A stretch of 64,000 bases of DNA from Sacculina carcini (Eukaryota; Arthropoda; Thecostraca; Sacculinidae), in the NCBI GenBank assembly GCA_916048095.2, contig OU696572.1:1332501-1396500 (forward strand). The letters run 5' to 3'. A model generated the notes under the pieces. The model ran no database searches and was not told the DNA's origin. It saw only the letters and a list, made by a program, of their open reading frames with translations. The translations under genes were made by a program, and so were the position numbers. Below are positions 42,214 through 55,500 of the stretch, in pieces. Numbering within the stretch: position 1 is the first letter of the stretch; the number at the start of each line of letters is the position of its first letter.

Positions 42214-42929
42214 TGAACTAAACTCTAAACATTCAATTGTAGAGCGATGTATTAGTTAACGATAATCTTAGATCACACTGAGCTAACTTTTGAACAAGTC
42301 ACACAGTGCCTAACTAGTTGAACAAGCATTCATTAGCTCATGACTAGTTTCAAACAGCTCCGTTTCATTCATACTGATAAAGTAATATCTATACGCAGAA
42401 CAGGTAACATACACACTCACAAACACACACATACATCCGCACTATATGTGCATGTAAGTGTAACAAAATGAACGAATTGCTTCACCTCTAAAGTCAATCG
42501 AATTCGAATGAACCGGATATATAACTTGATGTGTATGTATACATACATACCAGTTGAAAGAAATTACTCGCAAAAATTCCGTTGAATAACTATAATAGAT
42601 GTTAAAATATTTTGAATAAAGTGAAGTTGATATACATTGATATCTGTATATCAGATATTGAAGAAACAAGTATTGTAAAGATATTTCATTAATTGATGAT
42701 GATTTGATAAAAACAATATGAAATAAGTGAATTATATAACGTTACATTAACACCAAGCACATGAATACATTTTCACGACAAACACACTGGAAATATGGCT
42801 GAAGTAAGCATTCTACATTGTACATTGCACATTATGGAATGTAGCGTGCCAACAGGAAATTCTTTCATATTGAGTCTATGCTGTCGTATTCACTTGCAGC
42901 AGAGTCGAGTGCGTCACTGGGAATTCATA

Positions 42930-42968
<39 letters not shown>

Positions 42969-43693
42969 ATGGTGTTGATCAGGTAAAATTGTATAGTATA
43001 CATGAAAAAATAATTATATATAGATTTATTAAATGTTAAAAATATTTTTAGTTTAAATGTTTTGGGGAGGATACTTAGAAAGCTGCATATATTGGTTCTT
43101 CAAATGAATTCATTCTTGTATTCTGGATGCGCCTTGGTATTGAATGTATTTTGAATGCGGCATGGTATTGGTTTGAATAATTGTAATTTCCTTAGATATA
43201 TCAACGGCGTAGATTTGTGTCGAGGCTCGTGGGGGATGACAGCCATCATGCATTAGTGTTCAATGATGGCTCAGTTGGATGAGACCCTCAACTATTTTCA
43301 GCCTATTCAATTACAACACACACATACCTCAATGAAAAGTATATTGCGTGGTATTATTATTGACATATTTAGAAGTTGTTGCATTTTTATGCATTGTCAT
43401 AGTCCTTCTATGCTGATTTGGATGACAATATACCAAATGAACCGAACTCAGCAGGATTCTCAGGGGATATAATTGCATATTCATACCCCCGGCCAATTAG
43501 TCGGGGTATATATCCCATACCCCCCTGGATTTACGCCCATGAGACAAATCGTATGGACTATACAATATATGTATGTATACGTGTAAATGTGGTTTTCATA
43601 CCTCCTAAACTGAAAATCTCTCCTCCTACACTGAAATATGTCTTCAATTGGTCTATGCAATCTGTAAAAATTATCTTTGAAATATAGCGCTAG

Positions 43694-43723
43694 TTTCTTT
43701 GAAGCCACCTGGCTTCAAAGAAA
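43694..43723. repeat. perfect 13-bp hairpin with ACCT loop
   Basis: TTTCTTTGAAGCC-ACCT-GGCTTCAAAGAAA, fully complementary arms. No T-run follows, so a bacterial-type terminator reading does not apply. Role unknown; possibly the tip of a small MITE. Confidence 0.6.
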
Positions 43724-44384
43724 TTGAAGGCTGAATACAGATAACTTAAGAAAGGCTGGATACAGTTAACTTCAATTGGTTTTTTATTCTGAGCTTTGTG
43801 GTTGCTGAGGTTCCTGTGGCACTCGTTTCATTATGGGTATGTTTGGTTCATCTCTACAAGGGCTTCCGAAACCCATTCAAATCGTTAGATTATCACTTCG
43901 GAAGTTCTTCGGAAGTGCTTCCAGGTGCTGCTGAAGGGAATCCAGAAGTGAATCAGAATTTGTCATTCATGGCGCAGTGTAAGGATTAATTTTGTTCATT
44001 TTTGTTTTACTGGCATTTATTTTAAGCCTAATTCGTTCAAAACTGCAACAATTCGTGACTAAATTTGAAACATCGAGAAAATAATAAATTATTGGCAAAA
44101 ATATTAACACGGAGGCGGAAAAAACAACACAACGATTTTCTGATAGACACTTCTGAACTCGTGTTCGAATCATGCACTTGGAAAGTCATTTCTTGTGAAG
44201 TTGTGAATCGAACATACTACTAGCAGCATACAGAAATAGATGGCGTAGATGTGAAGTCATATTGTAGGATATTTTTAATTCGGTCAGAAGGGATAGGAAA
44301 GGAGACATCTGCAATACTCGAAGGGGGGTACCAGCTCTGCTGAATTATCGCTCCCCTCTTGGACATGACATTACAGAAAAGGAA

Positions 44385-44468
44385 GAAGCAGAGGGTCCGC
44401 TTTTAGTCGCCTCTTACGACACGAAGCGGGTACGGCGGCAGTATTCTTATCCACTGACCGCAGGGTCT
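44385..44468. repeat. GC-rich segment resembling a dispersed SINE-like sequence
   Basis: CTTTTAGTCGCCTCTTACGA and the following ACGAAGCGGGTACGGCGGCA stand out from the AT-rich surroundings. I believe similar GTCGTAAGAGGCGACTAA strings are dispersed in invertebrate genomes, but I cannot assign a family. No tRNA-type A/B boxes seen. Confidence 0.3.
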
Positions 44469-44851
44469 CATTTTAAGAGCTCACCACAACTTCCAAGATT
44501 TGTTGGGCGCGCCAGCTCTGGAAGCGCTTCTCAGAATCCCAACAGCTTTGAACTGGAAAATCAACAGATGATAATTAAATAAGTTTCATGTAGAGCAAAC
44601 CTTTAAACAAAAGATTATATAGCATAAACCTAGGATCAGTAATTCGAAATGTAGTTGAATACTACCAAAATAGACGGCGAAAAGATATATATTTATATAA
44701 ATAGCGTAATTTTATTGGCGTTTTCACATTGGATTTTTTAACAAATTATTTTTCATAGTATTTTTCAGTGCTTCGGCTATCTGTCCAATACCTATTTCTA
44801 TACGCAGATTGATATTGTTTGAGTTTACAATGTGTGTGATATTTTTCTGGG

Positions 44852-45099
44852 TTGACTTGTCATTTTCGGTGTTCTATTAGTGACATTTCTTAGCAAAAAA
44901 TTTAACTACAAGCTGGCAACGTTTCTCTCCTGTTTTTCGGAAAAATCATCTATACTGTCCAATATTTGAAGGTTGGGTTAGGTTAAGTTGGGTTAAAACG
45001 ACAAAATCCGCCATATTATAGGCGGAAAAAGCTGCCAGCCTGTAGTTCAATTTTTTGCCATCAGATGTCACTAATAAAACTCCCTAAAAGACAAGTCAA
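44852..45099. repeat. fold-back element with about 69-bp imperfect arms
   Basis: Arm 44852-44920 (TTGACTTGTCATTTTC...GCTGGCAAC) is matched in reverse by 45031-45099 (GCTGCCAGCCTGTAGTT...GACAAGTCAA), with scattered mismatches. The spacer holds GGTTGGGTTAGGTTAAG. This looks like a MITE. Transcribed, it would form a long hairpin. Confidence 0.75.
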
Positions 45100-45582
45100 G
45101 CTTTTTCTGTGATCCTACAAAAAGTGTAATAATCAAGGCTAACTTGATTAACCAGCTTGAATTTTCGTGAATAATTACGATTTAGTTATTTGACTCGACA
45201 TTAATCAGTTGCATTTCTATAGTCTCAGACGCTCGCCACATGAATCCACACCACACACTCGAATGTGATTGTGTCTGTAGCACTGTGTGACCCTCTATAA
45301 ATATAAGTTCATGTCCACAAGGAAGCCATAGGCTATAGCTATAGCTATAGGTGGAATATAGAGGAAACGTATATTGTGGGTGTGACTGTACACACACAAC
45401 ACACGCAACACACACACACACACACGCACGCACACACACACACGCACACACACGCACATATGCACTGGCACACACGCTGACAGCACCTATAATTCCCAAC
45501 CGGCGATCATAAATGAGATAAGCGAGACTGATAACTGATGAAAAACGTAAAGAAATGAGCAGAAACCAGGAGACACGTCGAG

Positions 45583-45617
<35 letters not shown>
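45583..45617. repeat. (CAA)n microsatellite
   Basis: About 11 CAA units; read on the minus strand as (TTG)n. Lies about 0.9 kb past the calbindin stop. Confidence 0.95.
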
Positions 45618-46048
45618 TATATTTAATATAGCGCACATATTTATACACAGGTGCGAAAAAGACACAACACACAGCAACATCCGACACAACCGACAAGAAC
45701 ATCACAGCGAGCAGGGAGTAGGCACAAATAGAACAATGAAAACACGTTTGCAAACTGGAACATGCTAGATGGCCGTTGGCTATCAGATAGCTCATCCGCC
45801 CTTGAAACGAAGATAGACCAAGTGAAGCAAAGAGAAACGAAGAGAAAATAGGAGTAGCAGTGGCGACGCCAAGTGGGAATTTGGAGAAGCTGTAGCAGCC
45901 ATGAAAATGTGCCAGACCCCATGAGCCGACCAAAAATATTGACCACGAACATTTCGATTGTAGTTTGTTATGTTTAGCCAAAGCCCGGTATCCGTATTCC
46001 TGACCTCCCCCATCGGAAAATTACTGGTGCCGCCACTGCTGAGAAGTG

Positions 46049-46452
46049 ATGAAGGATGATGAAGGATGATGAAATATGATGAAGGATAATGAAGGATGAT
46101 GAAGGATGATGAAGGACGATGGATGATGATGAAGGACGATGAAGGACGATGAAGGATGATGAAGGATGATGAAGAACGATGAAGGATGATGAAGGATGAT
46201 GAAGGATGATGAAGGATGATGAAGGATGATGAAGGACGATGAAGGATGATGAAGGATGATGAAGGTCGATGAAGGACGATGGAGGACGATGGAGGACGAT
46301 GAAGGATGATGAGGGATGATGAAGGACGATGAAGGATGATGAAGGATGATGAAGGTCGATGAAGGACGATGGAGGACGATGGAGGACGATGAAGGATGAT
46401 GAGGGATGATGAAGGATGATGAGGGATGATGAAGGATGATGAAGGCTGATGA
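46049..46452. repeat. 10-bp minisatellite beside the 3' end of the calbindin gene
   Basis: About 40 copies of GATGATGAAG(G) with ACGAT and GTCGAT variants. It begins about 35 nt after the calbindin stop on the sense side, where it reads as TCATCATCCT, so it would lie in the 3' UTR or in a terminal intron. Confidence 0.95.
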
Positions 46453-46486
46453 TAGATACAGACAGATGACAAGATGTTGTTTTCAC

Positions 46487-46636
46487 TTACTCGCGTTGTT
46501 CGAGTTCGTCTCCGCTCTTGAACAGAGCCAACATGATCATGGTCAGCTCTTTCTTGTTGATCTTGCCGTCACGGTCGAAGTCGCAGCCCTGCATTATGGC
46601 CTGGCGAAACTCGGCCAGGTCGCCGGCATCGTAATC
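46487..46636 (-). CDS. Cbp53E: calbindin exon 11 (EF6 and stop)
   Basis: Forty-nine codons and TAA. Acceptor CTGTTGGTAG|GAT. It contains the sixth loop DFDRDGKINKKE followed by LTMIMLALFK, and ends SGDELEQRE. The end position agrees with calbindin-32. The stop lies inside CGA|GTAAGT, so splicing to a further exon could replace the last residue and extend the protein. No AATAAA was seen within the next kilobase; an ATTAAA is at 45627-45622. Confidence 0.9.
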   Translation of the reverse strand, partial: DYDAGDLAEFRQAIMQGCDFDRDGKINKKELTMIMLALFKSGDELEQRE

Positions 46637-47659
46637 CTACCAACAGTAGTTTGATAAATGTTGATGCTTAGCTGTAGAAAATAGTAATGAAAACTACATA
46701 TATATTTCTTATGATATATTTTTGTCTCTATTTATGTATAAATGTCTTATTTTTGTTTATATTTTCTATATATTCTGTTTGTTTACACAATTGGTCCGGA
46801 TGTCAGCCATAAAGAGTAATTTATTGAGAAATTCAGTAATCATACTATAATTAACACAATTACACTGAAATTTATATATTATCAAGAATTTCGCTTGGAG
46901 AAATGTGGTTTCTGTAGTGCTATTCTGTCGAGCTGCACATATTTGTACAAGTGTATGCACACAGCTTGCACATTCGCAGGCAGAGATAAATCAATGACCA
47001 AGACGAAACTGAATGGAAAGCACAAGATTACCGGACTAGCGAGCGAGTGCGTTTCTGGGGGCACACAGCTCGAGGATGGAAAATTTACGAGCTCTGTTCG
47101 CTCACATGCGGCGAAAGCCAAGGCGTACGAAGAGCATAGCAAGTACAGAGCAATGCAAATATATGACCTCATTAGAATAGCAGCAGTAGCAAATGGAAAT
47201 ACGAAATAAATTCACTAGATTAACAAATGGGAATTTAAGTGCTTTCCAATCGAAAAATAACAAGTGTGAAGCCAAAATATAAGATTCTCAAATTGAGTGA
47301 ATATTTTGAAAGCAAAATCAATATTTCATAATTTGCGACAGTTATTATTTAAATTTAGTTTGTTCCTGTAGTAATAATCTGTTTTAACGAAAATAAACTT
47401 GATGGATTGAAAATTGTACATCTGAAATTAACACTTGATCATCGCTAGATATTTTTATATTTTTGATTAAATTTTGAAACTTCTACGTATGACAAAATAA
47501 GAGCATGTTAGTATCCCCACACACCCACTCACAACCCTCCACACACACACATAAATACATATGGTACATACACATACATACGGTACATACACATACATAT
47601 GGTACATACACACATATGGTACATACACATACATACAGACACACAGTTCCTTTGAAAAT

Positions 47660-47752
<93 letters not shown>

Positions 47753-49849
47753 ACACTCGTTGAATGAGACTGACTTTTTTGACGAATTCCATGAGGTCTT
47801 TGAGGAAGCCATTCAGCTCGTCTCCTTCAATATTGCCGCTACCATCCTGTTGAATTAAACAAGTTGTTTCCAACTGTTTTCAGCCCAAGATACACAATTC
47901 AGAGCTAAAACACTAGAGATAATCATTGCCCCCGAAAAATTGCAGAAATACCCCTGGGGGATAATTTACGCCCAATTCATCTCTAGGATTGCAACCAATG
48001 AATTAGACAGTATGTTAGAGTATGGTCAGACCAACATTAAAAACAGGACGTAAATACACCCTTTCAAGTAGCCAATTCAGAATGGTAATGACTTGGTCAC
48101 AAATCTTTTCACAAATCACAAATTCATTAGTCTTTCTCATAAGAATATCTCGACAATTTCAACTGAGGGGCTACTTTTAAAGAAGGATGTATTCAATGCT
48201 GCAATACATACTTATTCATCTGCAGGCAAAAGTGTTTGAAAACAAAATGATTTAACTCTTAGAAAACTTCACCAATGTATGTTTGAGTTTCTAAAAAGGC
48301 AAGCGTCTGAGCTCTTTACTGTACTTTCTTAATGTGTCCCGTTGGATTTGTATTGCCCGTTGCATTTTTATTGCCTATATAGAATGTTTGTTGAGCTTTC
48401 ACGAATGCCATTAGACTTCAGCGAAAGCACACAAATCGCGATTAGAGCTCATAAAAAGCTATAAGCGCGACCAAGAAAAGTTCTTTGAGATTCGCTCAAG
48501 CAAAATATTGCTCGATGCATAAGTGCTTGAATTTATCTTGGTGCAAATTTCTAATATGACAGGCTAAACAATCGCCTTTTTGGGATGTAAAAATGATTTG
48601 CGGAAAAATAGGTTCTTAGAGGATTAAAGTTGAGTATTAAACACAGAATAGGTTTTTTATATCCACATTCTAGCCTGTAAGCCTTTAAAAAAAACTACAC
48701 TAAAAACCACCATTAATATTTGAATAGATAACCAACAATTTATGTGATATATTTACTATATGAAAACAATTGTTAACTAAGACTTACCTAGGTTTTAATG
48801 AGGTAAATATAAAAAATTGTTGAGAAAATCTCACCCGATCGTACAGAGCAAACACACGATCCAAATCTTCCCGTCGAATTTTGGCATTGACCTGAAAACC
48901 AATGTCATAATAGAGGAATGCATTTGAAATAACGAGAAAAAAACCTGAATTATTTGTGAATGTTCTTAAAGTTTGTATGTTGGAATTAAATTGTACTATA
49001 ATTGTTTGGGGAATGGATTTTTTAGATGTATCCATGCTTTATCAATGTACCGCTGGATATCGATAAAAATTGGCCATTAAAAATTTAATTTAATTATGTT
49101 TAATCCAGTGATTTGTTAGAACTTTTGTTGCATCGTAAGACTCTATCTAAAATCAAATTAAAATATGTTTTAATAAATTGAAAACTCAATAATCTCATGT
49201 ATAAAAAAGTATTGCATTCAATTATTGCAAATCTATACTAGTGCAGTTTTAACGTCTCTTTCAAATAATTTACCAAGTCCATTTAAAAAAGAATTCATCA
49301 TTTGGTGGGAAATAATTTACGTGATGAAAAGAGAGTTAGAAATTGTAGTTAGAGAGAAATATTTAGGAATAATTCTACAATTATATGATGAGTTGCAAAT
49401 TATACAAAATTAAAGCAGCACGCGATTATAAAATAAATTTGTAAAGATATATAATAACGATTGCTTAAATACACGGGTCTGAAACACAAATGAAAATATG
49501 TGAATTTTCATGAAATAGAAATGGCAGGTGAGTCACATCAATAGGAAATATATCCTTCAATTTTATTGTGTAGAATGAATCAATTTAGAAAAATCAGGAA
49601 ATTGACTTCAAAATCCAGAAAAACTGATGACAATTTCAATTGAATAATGCATAATTAAATCACATCATGTAATAAATATGAATTTATCTGTTATTTTGTT
49701 TGGCTTTCCGTATTTCAAGACAACGTTTTGATGGTGACGGGTGTTCGTATGTGCGTCTGCGATATTGAATACTACTAGCGTAATGTAGCGGAAATTATTG
49801 ACATTTAAGTATCTAATCAACTGTATAAGATGACACACACACACACACA

Positions 49850-49914
<65 letters not shown>

Positions 49915-50035
49915 ACACATACACACACATACACACGCACATACACACGTAATGCAATATCCGTCGGCAAACGGAGTATTTTGCAAAGGTACGATTGCAT
50001 CTTGGAAAATGCATGCAATGACATCTCTATTATCT

Positions 50036-50098
<63 letters not shown>

Positions 50099-52482
50099 AC
50101 ATACACACGCTAGGGAAGAAATGTAGTTACATGTGGACGTATGCGTATCAGATGAATTCAGCTTGGGACCAAAAGTAAATTGAAGAGATAGAGAAGAGAA
50201 GAGATATAGAAGTAACGAGGACGTTTATCACCATCTTAATTTATCATTAATCTAGTCACACGAGCATATGCTTCTCACGAAGTTAGGCAAGTTTTATATT
50301 TGTACACAACGTTTCGGTTGGCATAGATTAGCTCTCATAATATTCACAAATACATGCGCATTTAAACTTTATCTGTCTTGTGAATCAGCTAAAATTAGCA
50401 AGAGTTCAGTCATGGTTTTGATAAATGTAGTCATGGTTTTGATAAATGGTTTTGATAAATGTCATATATCTAATAATGTTTGCTATATTTGGTTACATTT
50501 TATTATATCAGCTATATTATATTATTTTTTAACAATGTTGGCCATTTCTGGCATTTTGACTATTAATTTTTAGCTTTTTTGCTAGCTAAAAATACAAATG
50601 TTCACACTCTGATTTTATTGAGTACCTACGCGATTTAAGTCCACTCTATGATTTGGTCTATTTTCGTTGGATCTCTCACATTTGACATATGTGAGTGTTT
50701 TTGGAGGGATTTGGTGTAATTGCATAAATATTAATAATTGTATCCAAGTGCAAGGCGAAAATTGTATTCAATTTTGTGTAAAAATGGAAATGTTCTCTGC
50801 CTCATATACAGACGGAAAGTGAATCAAGAAAGGACTCACTCCAAAAATTGAACGAGACAAGAAATTCTCCTTAACCGGCAGCAATCTGTCAATTAAATCA
50901 ACACACAAACACACAAACACACAAAAACACAAACACACAAACAAGCACATACACACTGTTATGACTCAAACTGTTGTTGTGTAATTATGTGCTAAGCAAT
51001 ATTATAAATGTCACTATCACCAAATATAAAAACAATATGTCTTCAACTGACGAGCAAAATGGCGACTGAAAGGATGTCCCATTGCACCATATCCAAGAAT
51101 TATGTCCAAGCATCGGGTGCCCTATTACCCTTTCACATTGTTTTATGGTTTAAATCACATCGAAACTCTGATAAATTATTATTTACTTATTAATTATTGT
51201 TGAAATTATGCAAACATAATTAATGTTACCGTTAAAATTTATATACTGACAAAATAATTGTATTTCCTTCCCATCTTCTACAGTACAACTCGTTTCCTTT
51301 ACACAATTTTCTTTTCAATCTTATTTTCTTTCTGCTGTGAGCGTAATGGAACTTTTATGCCCGCATATTTGCTATCAAAGGCCGATGATGGAACAATATT
51401 CGAAAACCGCTTCAGACAAGTGAATCGACCATGAAAATTGATGTCCCAAGCCTTCCACGAACGATTCTGACAATAACTCGCTTGAAAGAGCAAATTCACT
51501 CAGTTCAGATTGCCCTCCAATCTGTTCACTGACAAAAGCGAGATGTTCCTCACTCTTCCATAGATAATTTCCCGTCGGCGCCACGGCGTGTCTAGAGGCA
51601 AACGACACCTCCTGGCTCTGGGAGTAAATTGTGTAATATTTAACGTATCTGTTGTGTGAACACAAAGCTAGAGCGTTGCTCATCTATGGATTCCACAATT
51701 CTTGATGCATATGGACAATTTTAGGACATTGTATGTGTTTGTGTGTGTGTGCTGTTGTTGTAGTTTTGTGAATGGTTCTGATTCCGTTTCACCTGATTTA
51801 TTTTCCACTTATATTTCGTAATAGTATTGCTTATATATGTCTGTCTGTTGATGATATCAGTTATACATTTTATAGCGTTGGTGCTCTTACCACATCACAC
51901 TGTCATTTCATTTTAATAATAATAATAGTAATATTTTCATTATTAAAACAATACAAAAGTACAGCTAATTCATTGATAAAGGAACTTGAGTAAATTGTTA
52001 ATTGTTCTATAGGGGAAACTAATGATTATGTTGAAGTGAATGCTAGAACGCTTCAAACACGCTACACTTCGTAAAGAGATTTAAATGTTATTTTCTTTTT
52101 CCTGCTTTTATATCTCAAATTGCACTCGTGTAACTTTGTGTATGTGTATGTGTGTCCGTGTGTCTGAGTGTGTATGTTCTGTTCTGTGTGTGAGTCTATG
52201 TGTAGATAGCATGATGAACTGAAATCAAACCCCAGGATTCAACTGTCACGAACATTTCCTGTCAAAGTAAGCCTGGCCAATATTATGAGTTAGGATTTCC
52301 CACAGGTTATCGTTAGAGTTGTCAAAAGTTTGCAAAAATGTATAATTCGATTGCTTTGTTATGGTTGATTTTACGCTCTCACTTGGCCATTTCTGACAGT
52401 TGCAGCTTTCCGTCTTGATTGGCATCAAAAACTTTCAGCTGCAGAAAACACACACACACACACACACACCCACCCACACACA

Positions 52483-52539
<57 letters not shown>

Positions 52540-55500
52540 TAAGACATTTATATCGCACCGAAGGTCTCAAAAACACTCACTTTATTTCACCCGAAGGTCT
52601 CAAAAGCACTCACACACATGCACACACTCACCTACATACACACACACACACAAAACAGAAAATCACATATACGCACAAACGCAAACATACATTCCCGTTT
52701 ACATACGTAAAACACATAAATACACACACACACACACACACATTTAAAAAAATAACAGCAACAAAAAAGTAAAAACAAAAACACAGTAAACAACACATTA
52801 ACACAACACAGAAGACATGCAAGGACATACACTCAGATTGACAACACAATAGACACACAAATAAAAACAACAAAACTCAACATAACACACACAGAAAGAC
52901 ATACACTAAAACAAATAGACAGATATCACAACAGACACTGAAACACAAATATGAGGAATCAGCACAACAACACAGATACAGTATACAATGGGAAAACATA
53001 CAGACACAATAACGACAAATACACACACACACATGAAACATATACACATAGAAGACAGAATTAGGGAACAATCACACACACATACACACGCATATATACA
53101 CCCACACACACACACACACACACACACAAAGTGAAACAAACAATTATAACATACTGACTATTTGTATTTAATTAAGAATATATTCACTTGAATACCAAAA
53201 ATTAATAAGATGATTAAAAGACGTTGAAGATTATGCAGTTTAAAAGAGAAAAAATCGGTATAATTTACCATGGTTTCAGTGTATTCGGTGAGTTTTGCGT
53301 CGGATATTTCGGCGGCTTTCGAATCTTTGAGCAAGTCGCACAGAAATTGCTGTAGATCGGAAAAAACAGTGAGCGATTGAGCAAGGCCAAATAGCGCGCA
53401 TTTCGACAAGTTATATTCAAATCGTGCTCTTCTAAACAAAAATGAATCCGCACAGCTAATATTTACATCGCAACAACTCGTTTTCGATTGGTGAAATTTT
53501 GAGAATAATTTTTTATAATTCATAGCATATACACACTGTTGTTTGTTCCCAAATTTGTATTTGTCTTATTTTAATTTTCGTAAAGTTATGCAAATGGATT
53601 GGGTTCGTTATTGGAGATTTAGTCAAGCGTAAAACAACATTTTAGAGAATTTTTTATCTGAAAGCCATAACCTGCCATTTTTATAGTTTTAAACATTATT
53701 TCAGTCCAACATATTCGGGTGTTGAAACAATAGAAATACATTCTAAAATTGTATGCGACATTTACAAGAAAATTTCAGCATACAAATGCAAATTTCTGTA
53801 GAAAATATATCTTTTTGATGAGGCTAAATTAAGTTGATAAAGTCATGATATTGTATAGCTCACAAACGAAATTACGAGCACAGAGAAACAAGAATGTTAC
53901 ATAAAAACTGCCTTACAAATGGCTGATTCCGGTAATTTTCTATGAACACTTCTAAATTCCACTTGACGACTAGCTTATCTACAAGACTACGTTTGTGTCT
54001 AACTATAGATTGTACCTTCAGCTCATTGCTCTCTATGAATCCGGAATGATCACCGTCGTATCGCTGCCATATCTGAAAATATCATGACCAAATTGACAGC
54101 AGTCCATTTGACCAATGTGTGTGTCTGTGTTTTTGTGTGTGTGTGTGTCCGTACCTTCATTTCGGACGAGTCGATAGAACCACTGCAATCTACATCATAG
54201 TGCTTCCAAATCTGCCAAATGATTCGGCCAGGTGAAAATGAAGATTTTACAATAGGAGATGTTTAACACAGGCCGCGTAACAACAATACGTACTGCTAGC
54301 CACGTGCCTTGTTTCTAGCAGACTGAAAATCATTTTACTACCAAACAAAATGGTTAAATATCTAGGAAACCATGCATATCACTGCTACAAATTATAAATA
54401 AAAAATGCAGTGTATTCTAAAAAATTACCAGAAAATTACATTCTATGATTCTTGAGCAGCAATTAGTCCACGAAAAAAATACTTTTTATAATAAGTTTTT
54501 AATAAATTATTGTCTAAAGCTAATGAAAACCTTCAACACATTCTAGCGTGCAAATCTTGTTTTATAATTGTATGCCGTTGAACAGAAATATTTTATTGCA
54601 CAAAAATAATTATTGTAAATTTTGAGTTTGCAGCATGAACAAATAAATAACAGAAAGACTTCGAAACGAAAATATTTAGCTAAAATAAGACCTTTTGCGA
54701 CCCACGGCATATGCACACGCAATACATTGTATCAGAAAAGCAACGACTCTGATATGCCCCTCATAAAATGAAAAATGAAAAATTATATTTGAAATTGTCA
54801 TGCAATATTACACTAGCATCTAGCCAAACGTTTACTTCAATATTTAATATCATATATAACGGAGAATGATTTATTAAATACATATTCGCCTGTATAGAAT
54901 AACATGCATTATTCGAGGATTGAATATCGATTATAAGTAATTTTATATTTTATATGAGTAATTTTTTTTGTGTGTAATCGTTTCAGATCGTTAACATATC
55001 CGCATAATTTCGTTGCATTTCGAAAAAATGATGACAAAAGTTGAAAAAATATAATTTGTGAATACACCCCGAATAATACATCAATGAAAAAATGAAAAAA
55101 ATACATTACAATTTCAATAATTTACCAAGATATTGCAAATTCAGTTACAACTTGTGATTAATTTGACTTTTTCAATTAATGTCTGACAATCCATCTAATA
55201 AGATTAATCACATTCCTACAATTCACACTCTTAGATAATTAAAACACACACAATTGATTTATTTATACGTAAAATTTTCGAATTACATATTTTGTTCTAT
55301 ATAAACGGCAGTTTTATTTGGAATTATACAGTAATTGACGAGCAATCACCTTCATGAAATCAATGCTGGACTCCAGCGGGTTGTCAAATCGAAACAACAG
55401 CAGAAAATTCTCCTCCATCGGTAACAGTTGCGCCAACTGAAAAAAAAAAAAAAAACACACACACATACAATCATCTCTTCAAAAATAGCGTCTTTTGTTT

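Larger units (their letters stand above)
42220..44840. other. no gene recognised
   Basis: Unique AT-rich sequence with a (CA)n at 42931-42965 and the hairpin at 43694. A G/C-rich pair (GGGGATATAATTGC and GGGGTATATATCCC, 43460-43515) forms a loose inverted repeat. Confidence 0.5.

Noticed and set aside
45792..46472. 226-codon Ser/His/Ile-rich minus-strand frame
   Set aside because: Mostly the 10-bp minisatellite. The non-repeat end has no recognisable domain and lies downstream of the calbindin stop.
46895..47209. 104-codon plus-strand frame in calbindin intron 10
   Set aside because: No repeat bias but no homology; antisense to an intron, no splice or promoter support, and of a length expected by chance.
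48835..48891. A second copy of another calbindin exon, as for exon 5
   Set aside because: I looked through the introns flanking exons 7, 9 and 10 for EF-loop-like codons and found none besides the 5a/5b pair.
51375..51683. 102-codon minus-strand frame in calbindin intron 7
   Set aside because: On the gene's sense strand, but no family resemblance to EF-hands. Joining it would break the clean exon 7 to exon 8 phase.
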